Source of the DNA: RI-153 sp041391225
Lineage (GTDB): Bacteria; Chloroflexota; Anaerolineae; Caldilineales; Caldilineaceae
Assembly: GCA_041391225.1 (NCBI GenBank)
Contig: JAWKOL010000030.1
Location: 1-64,000 of the forward strand
Length of the DNA: 64,000 nt
Reading direction: 5' to 3'
Position numbers and translations under genes: made by a program. This document shows positions 8,167-17,900 of this stretch, piece by piece (the stretch's first letter is position 1; each line of letters opens with the position of its first letter). The notes under the pieces were generated by a model, which saw only the letters and a list, made by a program, of their open reading frames with translations, was not told where the DNA came from and ran no database searches.

Positions 8167-9257
8167 GCCATCACCTCCGTATTCCCCGCGGGGACGTGCA
8201 ACGGCGTCAACTTCGCTTCGATCTCGGAGCGTTGACCCGCCAACCAGCCTGGCAGCATCAGCTTCTCGCCCAGGTGCGCTACGGCTTCATCCACCGCAAA
8301 ACCCGGACCCGCCGTGGCGATCTCCACAATGTGGCCGTCGGGATCCCGGCTGTAGATGCTCTTGAAGTAGGTGCGATCCATCACCGGCGACACAGGCCAG
8401 CCGATGCGCTCAAGTTTCTCTTTGAAGAACGCCTGCGCCGCGTCGTCGGGGACGCTGAAGGCGAAGTGATGGGTCTGTCCTTGCCCCATGCGCGCCTGCC
8501 GCTCCTGGCCGGGGCGACGCTCGAAGTAGGTGATCAGCGTACCCGGTTTGCCGTTGTCCACACCCCAATACCAGTGCGCCGACGTGGGATCATCGAAGTT
8601 CGACGTCATCTTGACGCGCTGCATACCGAGGATGTCGGCGTAGAAGGCGTGGGTGCGCTGGATGTTGGCGGCGATGGCCGAGATGTGGTGCATGCCGTGG
8701 GCCAGCGCCATGTCGGGCGTGATCAGCGGCACAGGCTCGGGCCATGTGACGGCGCGGATTGCGTCTTCGTCTCGGTTGCGTACGATCATTTCCTGCGGTG
8801 GATCGAGTTTTGCGCTGCCCAGCGTCTCCGCCGGCTCGTCACGTGTGAAGCCGGGGCCATCGGTGGCGATCTCGATGATCGTGCCGTCGGGATCTTTGAG
8901 GTAGATCGACGTGAAGTAGTGGCGGTCATACGGCCCGTCTACTTTGATGTCGAGATCGGTGAGCCGTCGCTTCCACTTGAGCAGCCCATCGTAATCGGCC
9001 ACGCGCAGGGCGTAGTGGTGTGTGCCGCCCAGCCCTGGCGCTCCTTTGGGCGCTTGCTTCCACTCGAAGAAGGTGATGGCTGTCCCTGGGCTGCCGGTGC
9101 GATCCCCAAAGTAGAGGTGATAGCTGCCCGGATCGTCGAAGTTGACTGTCTGCTTCACCAGGCGCAGGCCCAAAACGCCGGTGTAGAAGTTGACCGTGCG
9201 CTGTGCATCGCCGCAGACGATGGTGATGTGGTGGAGTCCTGTGATGGTTGGGTTCAT
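8163..9257 (-). CDS. Ring-cleaving dioxygenase, two-domain glyoxalase (VOC) fold (MhqO-like)
   Basis: A 364-residue protein with two vicinal-oxygen-chelate halves. Each has an HH motif (GLHHITIVCGD near residue 9, HGMHHISAIA near 185) and a closing metal-site glutamate (IEIATDGPGF and VEIATAGPGF). This architecture and length match the MhqA/MhqO/LinE-like ring-cleaving (hydroquinone-type) dioxygenases, which open catechol or hydroquinone rings with a non-haem metal. It overlaps the esterase gene by 4 bases and follows flavin reductase and MarR genes on the same strand. Confidence 0.87.
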   Translation of the reverse strand: MNPTITGLHHITIVCGDAQRTVNFYTGVLGLRLVKQTVNFDDPGSYHLYFGDRTGSPGTAITFFEWKQAPKGAPGLGGTHHYALRVADYDGLLKWKRRLTDLDIKVDGPYDRHYFTSIYLKDPDGTIIEIATDGPGFTRDEPAETLGSAKLDPPQEMIVRNRDEDAIRAVTWPEPVPLITPDMALAHGMHHISAIAANIQRTHAFYADILGMQRVKMTSNFDDPTSAHWYWGVDNGKPGTLITYFERRPGQERQARMGQGQTHHFAFSVPDDAAQAFFKEKLERIGWPVSPVMDRTYFKSIYSRDPDGHIVEIATAGPGFAVDEAVAHLGEKLMLPGWLAGQRSEIEAKLTPLHVPAGNTEVMA

Positions 9258-9326
9258 GGTTGTCCCTCCGGGGGGGATAACAGGGTGACAAGGCGCATGG
9301 GTGACAAGGTGATCGTGTCGACGCCA

Positions 9327-9354
9327 TTTTTGCCCTTTGACTTTTGCCTTCTCT
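9327..9354. repeat. Heptamer array (TTTTTGC/CTTTTGC type, 4 units)
   Basis: Four 7-base units lie between the flavin reductase stop and the dioxygenase start. They are the reverse-complement type of the array at 361-395. A nearby pair of GGTGACAAGG-like words at 9286-9310 is probably of the same nature. Confidence 0.7.
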
Positions 9355-9945
9355 TTATTCTCTGATCAACTCAAACAGGTCATTCACCCGACAATAGCTG
9401 TTCCCTGCCAACCGGCCCACCGGCTTGAGCGCGGCGATGTCGACGTAGCGCCCGTCGTACACGTCTTCGCGGACGTGGATCGCCTGCACCTCGCCGAAGA
9501 TGACGGCGTTGCCGCCCACCTCCACGATCTGCGTCAATTTGCATTCGTAGGACACCGGTGCTTCCGCCACCCGCGGGGCGCGGACCGCTTCGCCTGGCAC
9601 CGCCGTCAACCCTGTCATCTCGAACTCGGAGACGCCGTGTGGATAGGTGGTGGCCGACTGGTTCATGGCAGGGCCATTGGCCTCGTCCACAATGTTGATC
9701 ACAAATTCGCCGGTTTCCAACGCGTTGACCCACGTGTCTTTGCGGCTGCCGTCGGGTTTGTGGCTCACCGAGAAGAGCATGGTGAGTGGGCTGCTGCTGG
9801 CCACGGTGAAGAAGGAAAATGGCGCCAGGTTCGCCTGTCCTTGCGCGTTAACCGAACTGACCCACGCGATGGGGCGCGGCACGACGGTGCCGGTCACCAG
9901 CTTGTAGCGTTCGCGTTCGGGCATGTCGTTGGGGTTGAGGATCAT
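9355..9945 (-). CDS. Flavin reductase-like protein (FMN-binding split barrel)
   Basis: A 196-residue flavin reductase/flavoprotein of the DIM6/NTAB (flavin_reduct) family, which binds FMN in a split beta-barrel and passes reducing power from NAD(P)H to flavin or a partner oxygenase. The N-terminal signature is TGTVVPRPIAWVSSV, followed by LAPFSFFTVASSSP, typical of the family. I place the start at the ATG of MILNPNDMPER (9945). The longer frame, which runs in from the MarR gene, is an artefact of a frameshift and passes through repeat DNA. It probably serves the dioxygenase or quinone reduction in the same cluster. Confidence 0.88.
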   Translation of the reverse strand: MILNPNDMPERERYKLVTGTVVPRPIAWVSSVNAQGQANLAPFSFFTVASSSPLTMLFSVSHKPDGSRKDTWVNALETGEFVINIVDEANGPAMNQSATTYPHGVSEFEMTGLTAVPGEAVRAPRVAEAPVSYECKLTQIVEVGGNAVIFGEVQAIHVREDVYDGRYVDIAALKPVGRLAGNSYCRVNDLFELIRE

Positions 9946-9999
9946 GGGAGTGGCTCCGTTGGGTGAATTGGGTTTGGATTGGTGTGTGGACCGTGGTGT

Positions 10000-10131
10000 G
10001 TAGTGCGTAGTGCGTGTACCAATGGAGATTACTGAGGCTATACTATATTGGGATCTTGAGCGCACGAAGAACGCCACCAACAGACCAATAAAGCACCAAC
10101 ATCCTCTACCCGTACACGCACTACGCACTAC
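10000..10131. repeat. Perfect 20-bp inverted repeat of GTAGTGC heptamers
   Basis: 10000-10019 and 10112-10131 are exact reverse complements (GTAGTGCGTAGTGCGTGTAC) separated by 92 bases without a gene. The right arm contains the stop codon and last residues of the marR gene. Confidence 0.9.
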
Positions 10132-10578
10132 GTACCACGTTTTTCCCCACCTTCCGCAACAGCCCATCCAACATCTCCTGCTCCTCCACCGTGAGGACGG
10201 AGAAAGCTGCGACGACGTTGGCGACGTGCGGAGGAGAATCTGTTCGATCAGGGCGCGTCCTTTGTCGGTGAGGTGGACGTGGACCATGCGGCGATCTGTG
10301 TCGCTGCGGACGTGTTCCACCAGCTCGTCGCGGGCCAGGTTGTCCACGACGGTGGTGAGGTTGCCGCTGCTCTTAAGGATCTTGCGCGCCAGATCGCCCT
10401 GGCACATCGGCCCCAAGTGGTACAGCGCCTCCAGCACGCCGAATTGACTCACCGTAAGGCCGTAATCGCGTAGGTGATCGTTGATCCGGCTTGTCGTCGA
10501 TTCGGCGGCGCGCATGAGTTTGATGTAGACGCTGAGTGAGCGGCGTTGTTCGTCCGTTCCCTCGAAATGAGTCCCCAT
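10121..10578 (-). CDS. MarR family transcriptional regulator (one apparent frameshift)
   Basis: A winged-helix MarR-type repressor of about 152 residues. The intact part shows LTVSQFGVLEALYHLGP, the recognition region ILKSSGNLTTVVDNLARDELVEH and the wing RRMVHVHLTDKGRALIEQILL. Near 10237 the frame shifts and the dimerisation helices continue in another frame as HVANVVAAFSVLTVEEQ, ending GKNVVRSA. The likely cause is one missing C in a short C-run. AGGAGG lies 6 bases before the ATG at 10578. Its position ahead of flavin reductase, ring-cleaving dioxygenase and esterase suggests an MhqR-like sensor of quinones or electrophiles. Confidence 0.85.
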
Positions 10579-10612
10579 GTTCAACCTCCTTGGCTGGTAG
10601 CTGATGACGGGT

Positions 10613-10650
10613 ATTTTAACATGTAATGTTTTGATGTCAAAATAAATTAC
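10613..10650 (-). promoter_or_regulatory. Predicted promoter and palindromic operator upstream of marR
   Basis: On the minus strand TTGACA (complement of 10635-10640) and TAAAAT (complement of 10613-10618) are 16 bases apart, about 35 bases before the marR start. The -35 lies inside an AT-rich imperfect palindrome, 10623-10650 (arms GTAATGTTTTGA and TCAAAATAAATTAC), placed as expected for MarR autorepression. The assignment of the operator to this regulator is inference. Confidence 0.6.
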
Positions 10651-10654
10651 TTTG

Positions 10655-10696
10655 TCAATCGTCAGTCATCCGTCGTCCATCGCCAGCCGTCCGTCG
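10655..10696. repeat. Heptamer array translated at the end of the MFS gene (6 units)
   Basis: Six contiguous 7-base units of TCCGTCG/TCAATCG type. On the minus strand they encode the last 13 residues (RRTAGDGRRMTDD) and the stop codon of the MFS transporter. Confidence 0.85.
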
Positions 10697-11908
10697 CCAG
10701 ATCGCCGGCAACAGCAGGAAGATCAACCCCGATAGCAGCGCAGCCCCGCCCGACTGCGCGCCCGCGGTGACAGGCGCGCCGATGCGTTCGGCCAACAGAC
10801 CCGTCTGCATTTCGCCGACCAACCCCACGCCCTGTGTCAGGCCAACGGTGCTGAGCGCACGCCCGCGCATCTCGTCGCTGGCTTCGGTGAGGAGGACGGC
10901 GTTGCGCATGGTGTGAAAGCCGGCCTGCCCTACCCCGGCGACAAAGAGGAAGATCCACGAAAGCGCGTAGAGGCCCGAAAACGCGAAGGCCACGAGCGCA
11001 ATGCATTCGAGCAGCGCGCCCGCGGTGAAGAGGACGCCAAGAGGCAGCGTCCGCCGCAACCTGTCGGCGATGACGAGGCCGAAGAACGAGCCGGCGCTGT
11101 AGCCTGCGCTGAGCAGCCCCAGTCCCAGCGCCCCGCTGCCGAGGACGTCGCGTGCGAAGACGGGCAAGAGGCTCATAGACGGGAAGATCCAGGTGTTGAG
11201 CACCGCGGAGACGAGCGTCACCGCTAGGATGGGCTGGTGGCGGCGGATGTAGCCGATCCCAGCGCCGATGTCGCCCCAGATGGACTGCCCGGCCACGGCG
11301 ACAGTGCGGCGGATCTCGTGGCGCGAAAGGAGCACGAGCAGCCCAACGTTGACGGTGCTCACCACCACGAGGACGCTGAAGCAGCCCGCCGGGCCGAACG
11401 CATCGAGCAGCCAACCGGCCAAAAAGGCGCTGCCGCTGGCCACGATCCCCTGGATGAAGCTTTCCAGCAGCATGGCGTCCACGGCCAGCCCGCGCCCCAC
11501 CAGATCGGGGACCAGCGCGTTGCGCGCCGGCAAATCTACCGACCACGCCGCGCCGATGAGGAAGGCTGCCGCGCCCATCTGCCACGACGCCAGCCGCCCG
11601 CTCAGGTAGAGCAGCAGGATGGCCATGAGCGCGGCCAGGATCGTCCCCTGGGTGAGGATTAGCGTGTGGCGCCTGCCGACGCGGTCACCCACGGGGCCGG
11701 CGAAACCGCCGACGCTGAGTTGCGCCGCCCGTCGCCAGAAACTGAGCAGGGTGACGGCCAACGCCGAGTTGGTGATATCCAGCACCAGTGCGCCGGCCAC
11801 CACCGTCCACATGGCGAGGATCTGCCACCAGAACACGTTGCTGAGCATCAGGCGGCGGTAGTGTGGGTTGCGCAGCGGCGCGAGGACAGCGGGGGATCTC
11901 TTGAGCAC
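10655..11908 (-). CDS. MFS transporter (MFS_3/EntS-like)
   Basis: A 417-residue major facilitator with about 12 hydrophobic helices, probably a proton-driven exporter. The loop 2-3 motif reads GPVGDRVGRRHTL (MFS motif A) near residue 72, and VDLPARNALVPDLV is typical of the MFS_3 branch that includes EntS-type exporters. The C-terminal tail after the last helix is encoded by a heptamer repeat and is unlikely to matter for transport. It lies directly upstream of marR on the same strand, so it could be co-regulated, but the marR promoter lies after its stop. The substrate is unknown. Confidence 0.87.
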   Translation of the reverse strand: MLKRSPAVLAPLRNPHYRRLMLSNVFWWQILAMWTVVAGALVLDITNSALAVTLLSFWRRAAQLSVGGFAGPVGDRVGRRHTLILTQGTILAALMAILLLYLSGRLASWQMGAAAFLIGAAWSVDLPARNALVPDLVGRGLAVDAMLLESFIQGIVASGSAFLAGWLLDAFGPAGCFSVLVVVSTVNVGLLVLLSRHEIRRTVAVAGQSIWGDIGAGIGYIRRHQPILAVTLVSAVLNTWIFPSMSLLPVFARDVLGSGALGLGLLSAGYSAGSFFGLVIADRLRRTLPLGVLFTAGALLECIALVAFAFSGLYALSWIFLFVAGVGQAGFHTMRNAVLLTEASDEMRGRALSTVGLTQGVGLVGEMQTGLLAERIGAPVTAGAQSGGAALLSGLIFLLLPAIWRRTAGDGRRMTDD

Positions 11909-11953
11909 GTTGGGTTGCGTTGGGGTGGGGACGGTGGGCGATTGAGAGATTAG

Positions 11954-12010
11954 GCGATTGGGCGATTGGGGGATTCACGCCGGTGTCCAATCCCCTAATC
12001 GCCCAATCGC
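11954..12010. repeat. 19-bp inverted repeat of GCGATTGGGCGATTAGG type
   Basis: 11954-11972 and 11992-12010 pair with one mismatch, in the gap between the GH116 stop and the MFS start. The units are 7-9 bases long (GGCGATT). The rest of the gap, 12011-12086, holds no gene. Confidence 0.8.
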
Positions 12011-12086
12011 ATTCCCTGACAAACTTGCGTACACAGACCATCGATCCAAACAAATCCGTATTTCCGCCAATCCGTGTCCACAACGC

Positions 12087-14729
12087 TCATCCAGCGCGCC
12101 GACAGATCAGCGCCTTTCCCGCTTGGATCTGCACAGGCGAGGCGAAGTCTACAGTTCCGCTTGCCCAGGAGAAGTCGACACTTTGTTGATCAAGGTGAGC
12201 GGAGGAAGGCGTAGCGCCTGTTTCGGGCAGGCGCAGGCTGTGCAGCGTCAACTTGCCCTGGAGCACGGTGAGGGTGTAGGCGTCGGGCGTCATCTCGAAG
12301 AGACCCCAACCGCTGTCCAGGCTCCAGAATGTGCGGAAATGACCATCCTTGGGCTGGATGGGGGCAAAGCCGATGTGGCCGCGTGTCATGTCGAACTCGA
12401 AGCCGCCAAAGGCGTGGATCAACGCAAACGAGGCCATGGAACGGGCGTAGTTGCTGCCGCACTCGAATTCGTTCCACGGGTTGCGGCGTTCGCCGTCGTA
12501 GCGATGACGAATGGCTTCGATGACGGTCATGCCTTCGTCTACCAGGCCGTTCATGATCATGTGGATGGCGGCGGAATACTCGAAGCCGTTCATCGTCTCC
12601 TGCGAGTAGGGCGCGGCGATGGCGGGTTTGCGCGCCCCATCGGGCCAGGCGCAGATGACGAGGCCACCTTCGTCGTTGAGGCAGTAGATGCGGCACGGGT
12701 TGTAGACGTCGCCCATGCGCGGGATGAAGTTGTGGCGGAAGATGGCGGCGGACGCCTGCTTCACCTGTTTGCGGTCGAAGATTTCGCCCAGGCCGTAGAG
12801 ATCTGCGTGCCACTGCGCCAGGATCTGATCGATGCTGCTGCCCTCGCCGATCTGATACTTGATTTCGCCGCGCTCTTCGTGCCAGTAGGCGCCCAGCGTG
12901 TCTTCGCCCTGCACCAGCGGTAGATCGTCGACAAAGCGCTCGACGAGCGACTTGTCTTCGAGATCGATGCGCTGGATGTAGTATTCGCCGTTGAAAAGAT
13001 GCTCGTCGGCCCAGGCTTTGCCGCGGGCGAAGATGGCGCGGTACTCGGCGGCGGTGTCGGCGTCGCCCAAGGCTGCGGCCATGACGGCGCCTGCCTTGAG
13101 CGCGCCCAGGTAGAAGCCGGTGAGCCAGGCGTTGGGGCTGAATAGCTCCATGTCGAGTGTGTGGTGCTGCCGCCCCCAAAGGACGCCGGTCTTGTCGGGG
13201 TCCCAGCGGTCGAAGTTGCGTTTGCTCCAGGCGAATTCGATGGACTGTTTGACCGCGGGCCAGATTGCGCGTAGCCACTCAGTGTCGCCGCTGATTTTCC
13301 AGTCGCGGTAGGTTTTGAGCACGCCGCCGAATTGGCCGTCGGCGCAGGGACGGAAGTTCCAGTAGCCGGCGCCGAGGGGCAATTGCAGGCGGAAGGGCAT
13401 ACCGCCGTCTTCGCGCAGGTTGTAGCCGTAGTCGGCATTGCGCATGGTCCGCTCCAGCGCGGGGAAGAGGAAGGGCAGCGCCTGGGCGTAGTTCCACACG
13501 TGGGTACAGCTTCCCTCACAGCAGCCTTCGCTGGGGTGGCAGCCTTCCCAGCCGTAGAATGTGCCGTCTTCGAGGCGGAGGACGGTGGGCGATTTGAGGA
13601 TGGAGATATTGGCCGATACGGCGTCGAGCGCGGCGTCGGGCAGATCGGTGGCGAAGAGCGCGTCGTGGAATTGCACAGTGCGGCTGTAGAGGTCATCCCA
13701 GCCGGTGACGGCGGCGTCGGTGACGGCGCGCGCGTCGGGCCATTGCGTGGCGTAGAAGTTGCGCCAGACGGGTGGCACCTCTTCGCGCTGAACCAGGCGC
13801 GGGCTGGGGTAGCCGTTCCAGTAGTTGAAGCAGTTGGGGTAGTGCCAGGCGATGACGAAGCGGAAGGCGGCGGATTCGCCTGGGGCCAGCCGTTGGCGCA
13901 CCGCCAGCGCGCCTTCGTTCTTGTCTTTGGCGCGGGCAGGTGGATAGGTGCGGTTGCGCAAGGGGCCGGGCGCGGTGAAATCTGTCCAGTAGGTTTCCAG
14001 GCTGTCGAACCATGCGCCGCGGTACCAGTATTCCTGCCAGCTCACGTGCGGATCGGGCAGGTTGGCGGTGGCCGCGGCCAGGGAGAGTTGACCGTAGTCT
14101 GTGGAGGCAGGATCGACGCTGTCGCAGGCCAGGTGCAGGCGGTGTCCCCAATCTGTCTTTTCCGCCTGATTGAGATTGTTGGCGGGCAACGGGTTGGCCA
14201 GGACGCCGACGACGGTGTAGTCGATGGGGCGCTCGCTGGTGTTGGTGACCGTGTACTCGAAGAAGGCGGCGGGCAGGCCCGAGGCGATGTCGTCCAGTGG
14301 AATGAATGGGTTGAAGGCGGTGAGCGTCACCTGGCCGGGGAAGCGTTCGTCCGCGAAATCCAGGGTGGCGATGGGGTATTCACCGCGGAAGGCGACGTCT
14401 TGGAAATGGGGCAGGCCGGTGAGGTATTCACGCCGCGGACCCCAGCCGAACGAGTTGAAGCGCGGCGAGTTCAGTTCGCCCTGGTAAGGTGGGCGCAGGT
14501 CGCCGTGCAGCACACGGGCGTCGGCTACCTGCCCGTCGGCTTCGGCCTTGATGGCGAAGTGGGAGAAGCCATTGACGCTGCCTTTGTTGGGGCGGTTGAA
14601 GATTTCCCAGTCGATGAGGCGTCCGTTGCCGGCGAGGCCGATGCAGCCGGTGCCAAGACCGCCCAGCGGAAAGCTGATCTGGCTGGTCTGAGCGCCGGTG
14701 TAGAGAAAGCGCGCGTTGTCGGTTGTCAT
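12087..14729 (-). CDS. GH116 family beta-glucosidase/glucosylceramidase-like enzyme
   Basis: An 880-residue glycoside hydrolase related to non-lysosomal glucosylceramidase GBA2 and the bacterial GH116 beta-glucosidases/xylosidases. The N-terminal beta-sandwich begins with FPLGGLGTGCIGLAGNGRL, a family signature. The C-terminal (alpha/alpha)6 barrel contains SEGCCEGSCTHVWNY; E405 is the best candidate nucleophile, but I do not assign the acid/base with confidence. WPDGARKPAIAAPYSQETMNG and TRGHIGFAPIQPKDG are also family-like. No signal peptide is visible, so it is probably cytoplasmic. It stands alone between repeat-filled gaps. Confidence 0.9.
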   Translation of the reverse strand: MTTDNARFLYTGAQTSQISFPLGGLGTGCIGLAGNGRLIDWEIFNRPNKGSVNGFSHFAIKAEADGQVADARVLHGDLRPPYQGELNSPRFNSFGWGPRREYLTGLPHFQDVAFRGEYPIATLDFADERFPGQVTLTAFNPFIPLDDIASGLPAAFFEYTVTNTSERPIDYTVVGVLANPLPANNLNQAEKTDWGHRLHLACDSVDPASTDYGQLSLAAATANLPDPHVSWQEYWYRGAWFDSLETYWTDFTAPGPLRNRTYPPARAKDKNEGALAVRQRLAPGESAAFRFVIAWHYPNCFNYWNGYPSPRLVQREEVPPVWRNFYATQWPDARAVTDAAVTGWDDLYSRTVQFHDALFATDLPDAALDAVSANISILKSPTVLRLEDGTFYGWEGCHPSEGCCEGSCTHVWNYAQALPFLFPALERTMRNADYGYNLREDGGMPFRLQLPLGAGYWNFRPCADGQFGGVLKTYRDWKISGDTEWLRAIWPAVKQSIEFAWSKRNFDRWDPDKTGVLWGRQHHTLDMELFSPNAWLTGFYLGALKAGAVMAAALGDADTAAEYRAIFARGKAWADEHLFNGEYYIQRIDLEDKSLVERFVDDLPLVQGEDTLGAYWHEERGEIKYQIGEGSSIDQILAQWHADLYGLGEIFDRKQVKQASAAIFRHNFIPRMGDVYNPCRIYCLNDEGGLVICAWPDGARKPAIAAPYSQETMNGFEYSAAIHMIMNGLVDEGMTVIEAIRHRYDGERRNPWNEFECGSNYARSMASFALIHAFGGFEFDMTRGHIGFAPIQPKDGHFRTFWSLDSGWGLFEMTPDAYTLTVLQGKLTLHSLRLPETGATPSSAHLDQQSVDFSWASGTVDFASPVQIQAGKALICRRAG

Positions 14730-14862
14730 GTGAACGTCTGTCCTTGTTGTGGTGGCGAGAGGACCGAACGAAAGGTGTTCTTGTGTCGCTTATGATATCG
14801 CAAGCCGAGAAAAGAAGGGAATGCAGCGCGGTGGGGCGGTGCATTTCACGTTGGGGCAGGCC

Positions 14863-14940
14863 AAGTGCCGGGGACTTTTCGGTGCAACGAGATGGGTTTT
14901 CGCTCTTGTCGCCGCGTCCATCGTGAAGTCCCCGGCACTT
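14863..14940. repeat. 78-bp palindromic element, copy A
   Basis: A 78-base element whose 15-base ends (AAGTGCCGGGGACTT) are perfect inverted repeats. Its reverse complement matches 61793-61870 at 64 of 78 positions without gaps. It lies in the gap between two same-strand genes. The rest of the 14730-14966 gap shows no gene. Confidence 0.9.
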
Positions 14941-14966
14941 CTTTGGTTTTGGTTGTGAGTGGTCCT

Positions 14967-17900
14967 TCAGTCGCCGAGGCCCAGGTAGTCGGCGATCATC
15001 TTCTTGAGCTTGCGCAGGGGCAGCGGTTTGGTGACGTAGTCGTTCATGCCGGCGTCGATGCATCTTTGGTAGTCGCCGGGCATGGCCAGGGCCGTGAGCG
15101 CGATGATGGGGACGTGCGCGCCGCGTGCTGTTTGCCGGATTCGGAGCGTGGCTTCGAGGCCGTCCATGCCAGGCATCTGCACGTCCATGAGAATGAGATC
15201 ATAATGGTCTTCTTCAAAGCGTTCGATACATTCCTGCCCGCTGCGCGCCAGTGTCAGCCGGTATCCGCTGTGAGAGAGGTATTCGTTGAGCAAGGCGAGG
15301 TTGATCTCGTTGTCGTCGACGATCAGAATGCTGCTGCTCTTGGGGGATTCTGGTGCGGCGGCTTGTGTCTCGCCAAGCGTCGACACGGTTTCGAGCGATC
15401 TGTGTTCAGCTTGTGAACTGCCGTCATCTTCCCAGGGCAAGGAGACCTTGAAGCAACTGCCCACGCCAACTTCGCTGTCTACGCTGACGCTGCCGCCGTG
15501 CAACTCCGAAAGGCGACGTACCAGCGACAAGCCCAGCCCGGTGCCGCTGTGTTGGCGTGTGTAGCTGCTATCCAACTGTACGAACGGCTGAAAAAGCTGC
15601 TCGATCTGGTCGGTGGCGATGCCGATGCCGGTATCCCAAACGCTGAAGTGAATTGCGCGCTGATCCGGCTCCACCTCAACCCGCAGGCCAACCTTACCTT
15701 GGTTGGGCGTGAATTTGACGGCGTTGCTGAGCAAGTTCACCAGGATCTGCTTCAGGCGGCGTTCGTCACAGTTCAGCACAAGCCGGGGCGCCACTTCCAG
15801 CGACAAGGCGATCTGTTTTTTCTGGGCCGTTTCTTTGACAAAGAGAAGGCTGGCGTTGCACAGGTTGGCAACGTTGCAGGTGTTCTCATCCAGTTCGAGT
15901 TTGCCCGCTTCGATTTTGGAGAGATCGAGAATGTCGTTGATCAAAGAGAGTAGGTGCAACCCGCTATCATGGACCACGTTGAGCGAGCGCGTCTGCTTCT
16001 CTGTGAGTGGGCCGTGAATGCCCTGCTGCATCAATTCCACCTTGCCGAGGATGGCGTTCAACGGTGTGCGGAGTTCGTGGCTCATGTTGGCCAGGAAGTC
16101 ATCTTTGAGGCGATTTGCTCTGGCCAGCTCTGCATTGGCGCGGCTGAGCGCGCCGGTGCGTTCTTGCACACGCTGTTCCAGGCGTTCGGCGTGGGCGTGT
16201 AGCTCGCTGTCGAGGCGGCGTTGTTGGATCCCCATCGCCAGCAGATCGGCGACTTCGGCGATCACGTCCAGGTGCTCTTGTGAGAAGGCATTGGTGTTGC
16301 GGCTGCGCAGGCATAGCGCGCCGATCATCTGATCCTGCATCTGCAGCGGCGCCAGACAGCAACTGCGTGCGTCCATTGAGCGCACGGCTTCCACGAGCGG
16401 CAATGCCTGATCCGACTGTTCCAGATCCGGCGCATACCAAACGCGGTGATCTGTGAAATCTTCGAGCGCTTGATCGATGAAGTCTGCTGCGCTCTGGGTT
16501 GGCAGCGATGTGATGCATTGGCTCCCGGGCGTCAGCGAAAGCATCGTCATCTGGCCCGTTTCGATGTCGCGGCCGACGATGCTGCCCGAGTGGAAGGGGA
16601 CGAGGTGCTGAAGCTGCGCCAGCGCCACTTCGGCAATGTCTTCTTGTGATGCGGCGGAACCCATTTGTCGGCTGATCTCGTTCAGCACGGCCAGACGTTG
16701 GGCTGTGTAGCGGGTCTGATCCTGTGTCTGTCTCTGTTCGCTGATGTCGGTGAGAAAGCCTGCCAGGTGACTTCGGCCTGTGGATGGTTCGATCCTCATG
16801 CCGCCGCGGCAGTTGAACCAGCGGTAATTGCCCTGGCGAAGGCGCATACGCATGTCCACGTTGAAGGCGCCGCCGTGTTCAAGCACATGTTTGATCGTTC
16901 GGAAAGAACCTTCGGCGTCTTGGGGGTGTACCAGGGCATAGACTTCCTGTGGCGTGCGCGGGACTTCGTCTTCGTGGTTTTGGTAGCCCAGCAACTGGCA
17001 GAGCCGCGGGGACGCGTACATATCGTCCGCGTCGACATCGTAGTCGAACAGGCCATCGGCAGATCCCTCCAGCGCCAGTGACAACCTGAGTTGGTTCTTG
17101 CGTGCTCTTTCGTCGGCATCGCGGCGTTGAAGTGCGTTAATGATCACCTCTCCCATCAGTTTCAACAGAATGATATCTTGCTCTTCCCACTGCTTTTCTA
17201 CCCTTATGGCATTGAACCCAAGAAAGCCGGTCAATTCGTCACGGTAGAAAAGAGGGACCACCAGCAACGATTTGATGCGCTGCTGGGTGAGGATCTCGCG
17301 CTCCGCTTCTGCTTCCGGCGGCATTGACGACACAGAGGGAATCGAAAGCACCATACCGTCGTTCAGCTTTTCCATCCCCCAGGCGTAGACGTCGATCGGC
17401 ACATCCTGCAGGCTGTTGATTTCCGACCAGATCCCTTGGGCGCACCACTCGTAGGTGTTGCTCATCCGCGCCTTGTCATCATCCATTTGGAAGATGTAGC
17501 AACGGTCCACATCGACAAATGCACCGATTCGACCGAGGCAGGCGTCGATGACATCGTTCAATTCTTCTGATCTGGCATTCACGAACTGCTTGGACTGTTC
17601 CCCTACCAGTGATTCCATTGCAAGGCGGCGCTGTAAGGCAACTTCGGCCAGCTTCTGTTCTGTCACATCCTCTGCAATGCCGACGATGCGGTGTACGTCG
17701 CCGTTGTCATCGCGGACAGGAAAGGAGCGATCATGTACCCAGCGGATGTCGCCGCCCGGCTGAACCACTCGATAGACTTCGGATGTCTCTTTGCCTTCAT
17801 TCTGCATCTCAAAAGCGCGCATGACCCGCGCTTGATCGTCGGCGTGGACTGCACGAACATAGACAAACAGATCTTCGTACAGGCTTTCTCGGCTGCGTTG

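Noticed and set aside
9355..10584. A natural MarR-flavin reductase fusion of 409 codons
   Set aside because: The fusion exists only because the MarR frame shifts near 10237. The unshifted frame gives a normal MarR C-terminus and a stop, and the linker is repeat DNA.
13332..14795. 487-codon open frame on the plus strand opposite the GH116 gene
   Set aside because: It mirrors the GH116 codons in the complementary frame, is Gly/Val/Glu-rich without any recognisable domain, and the minus-strand protein is clearly real.
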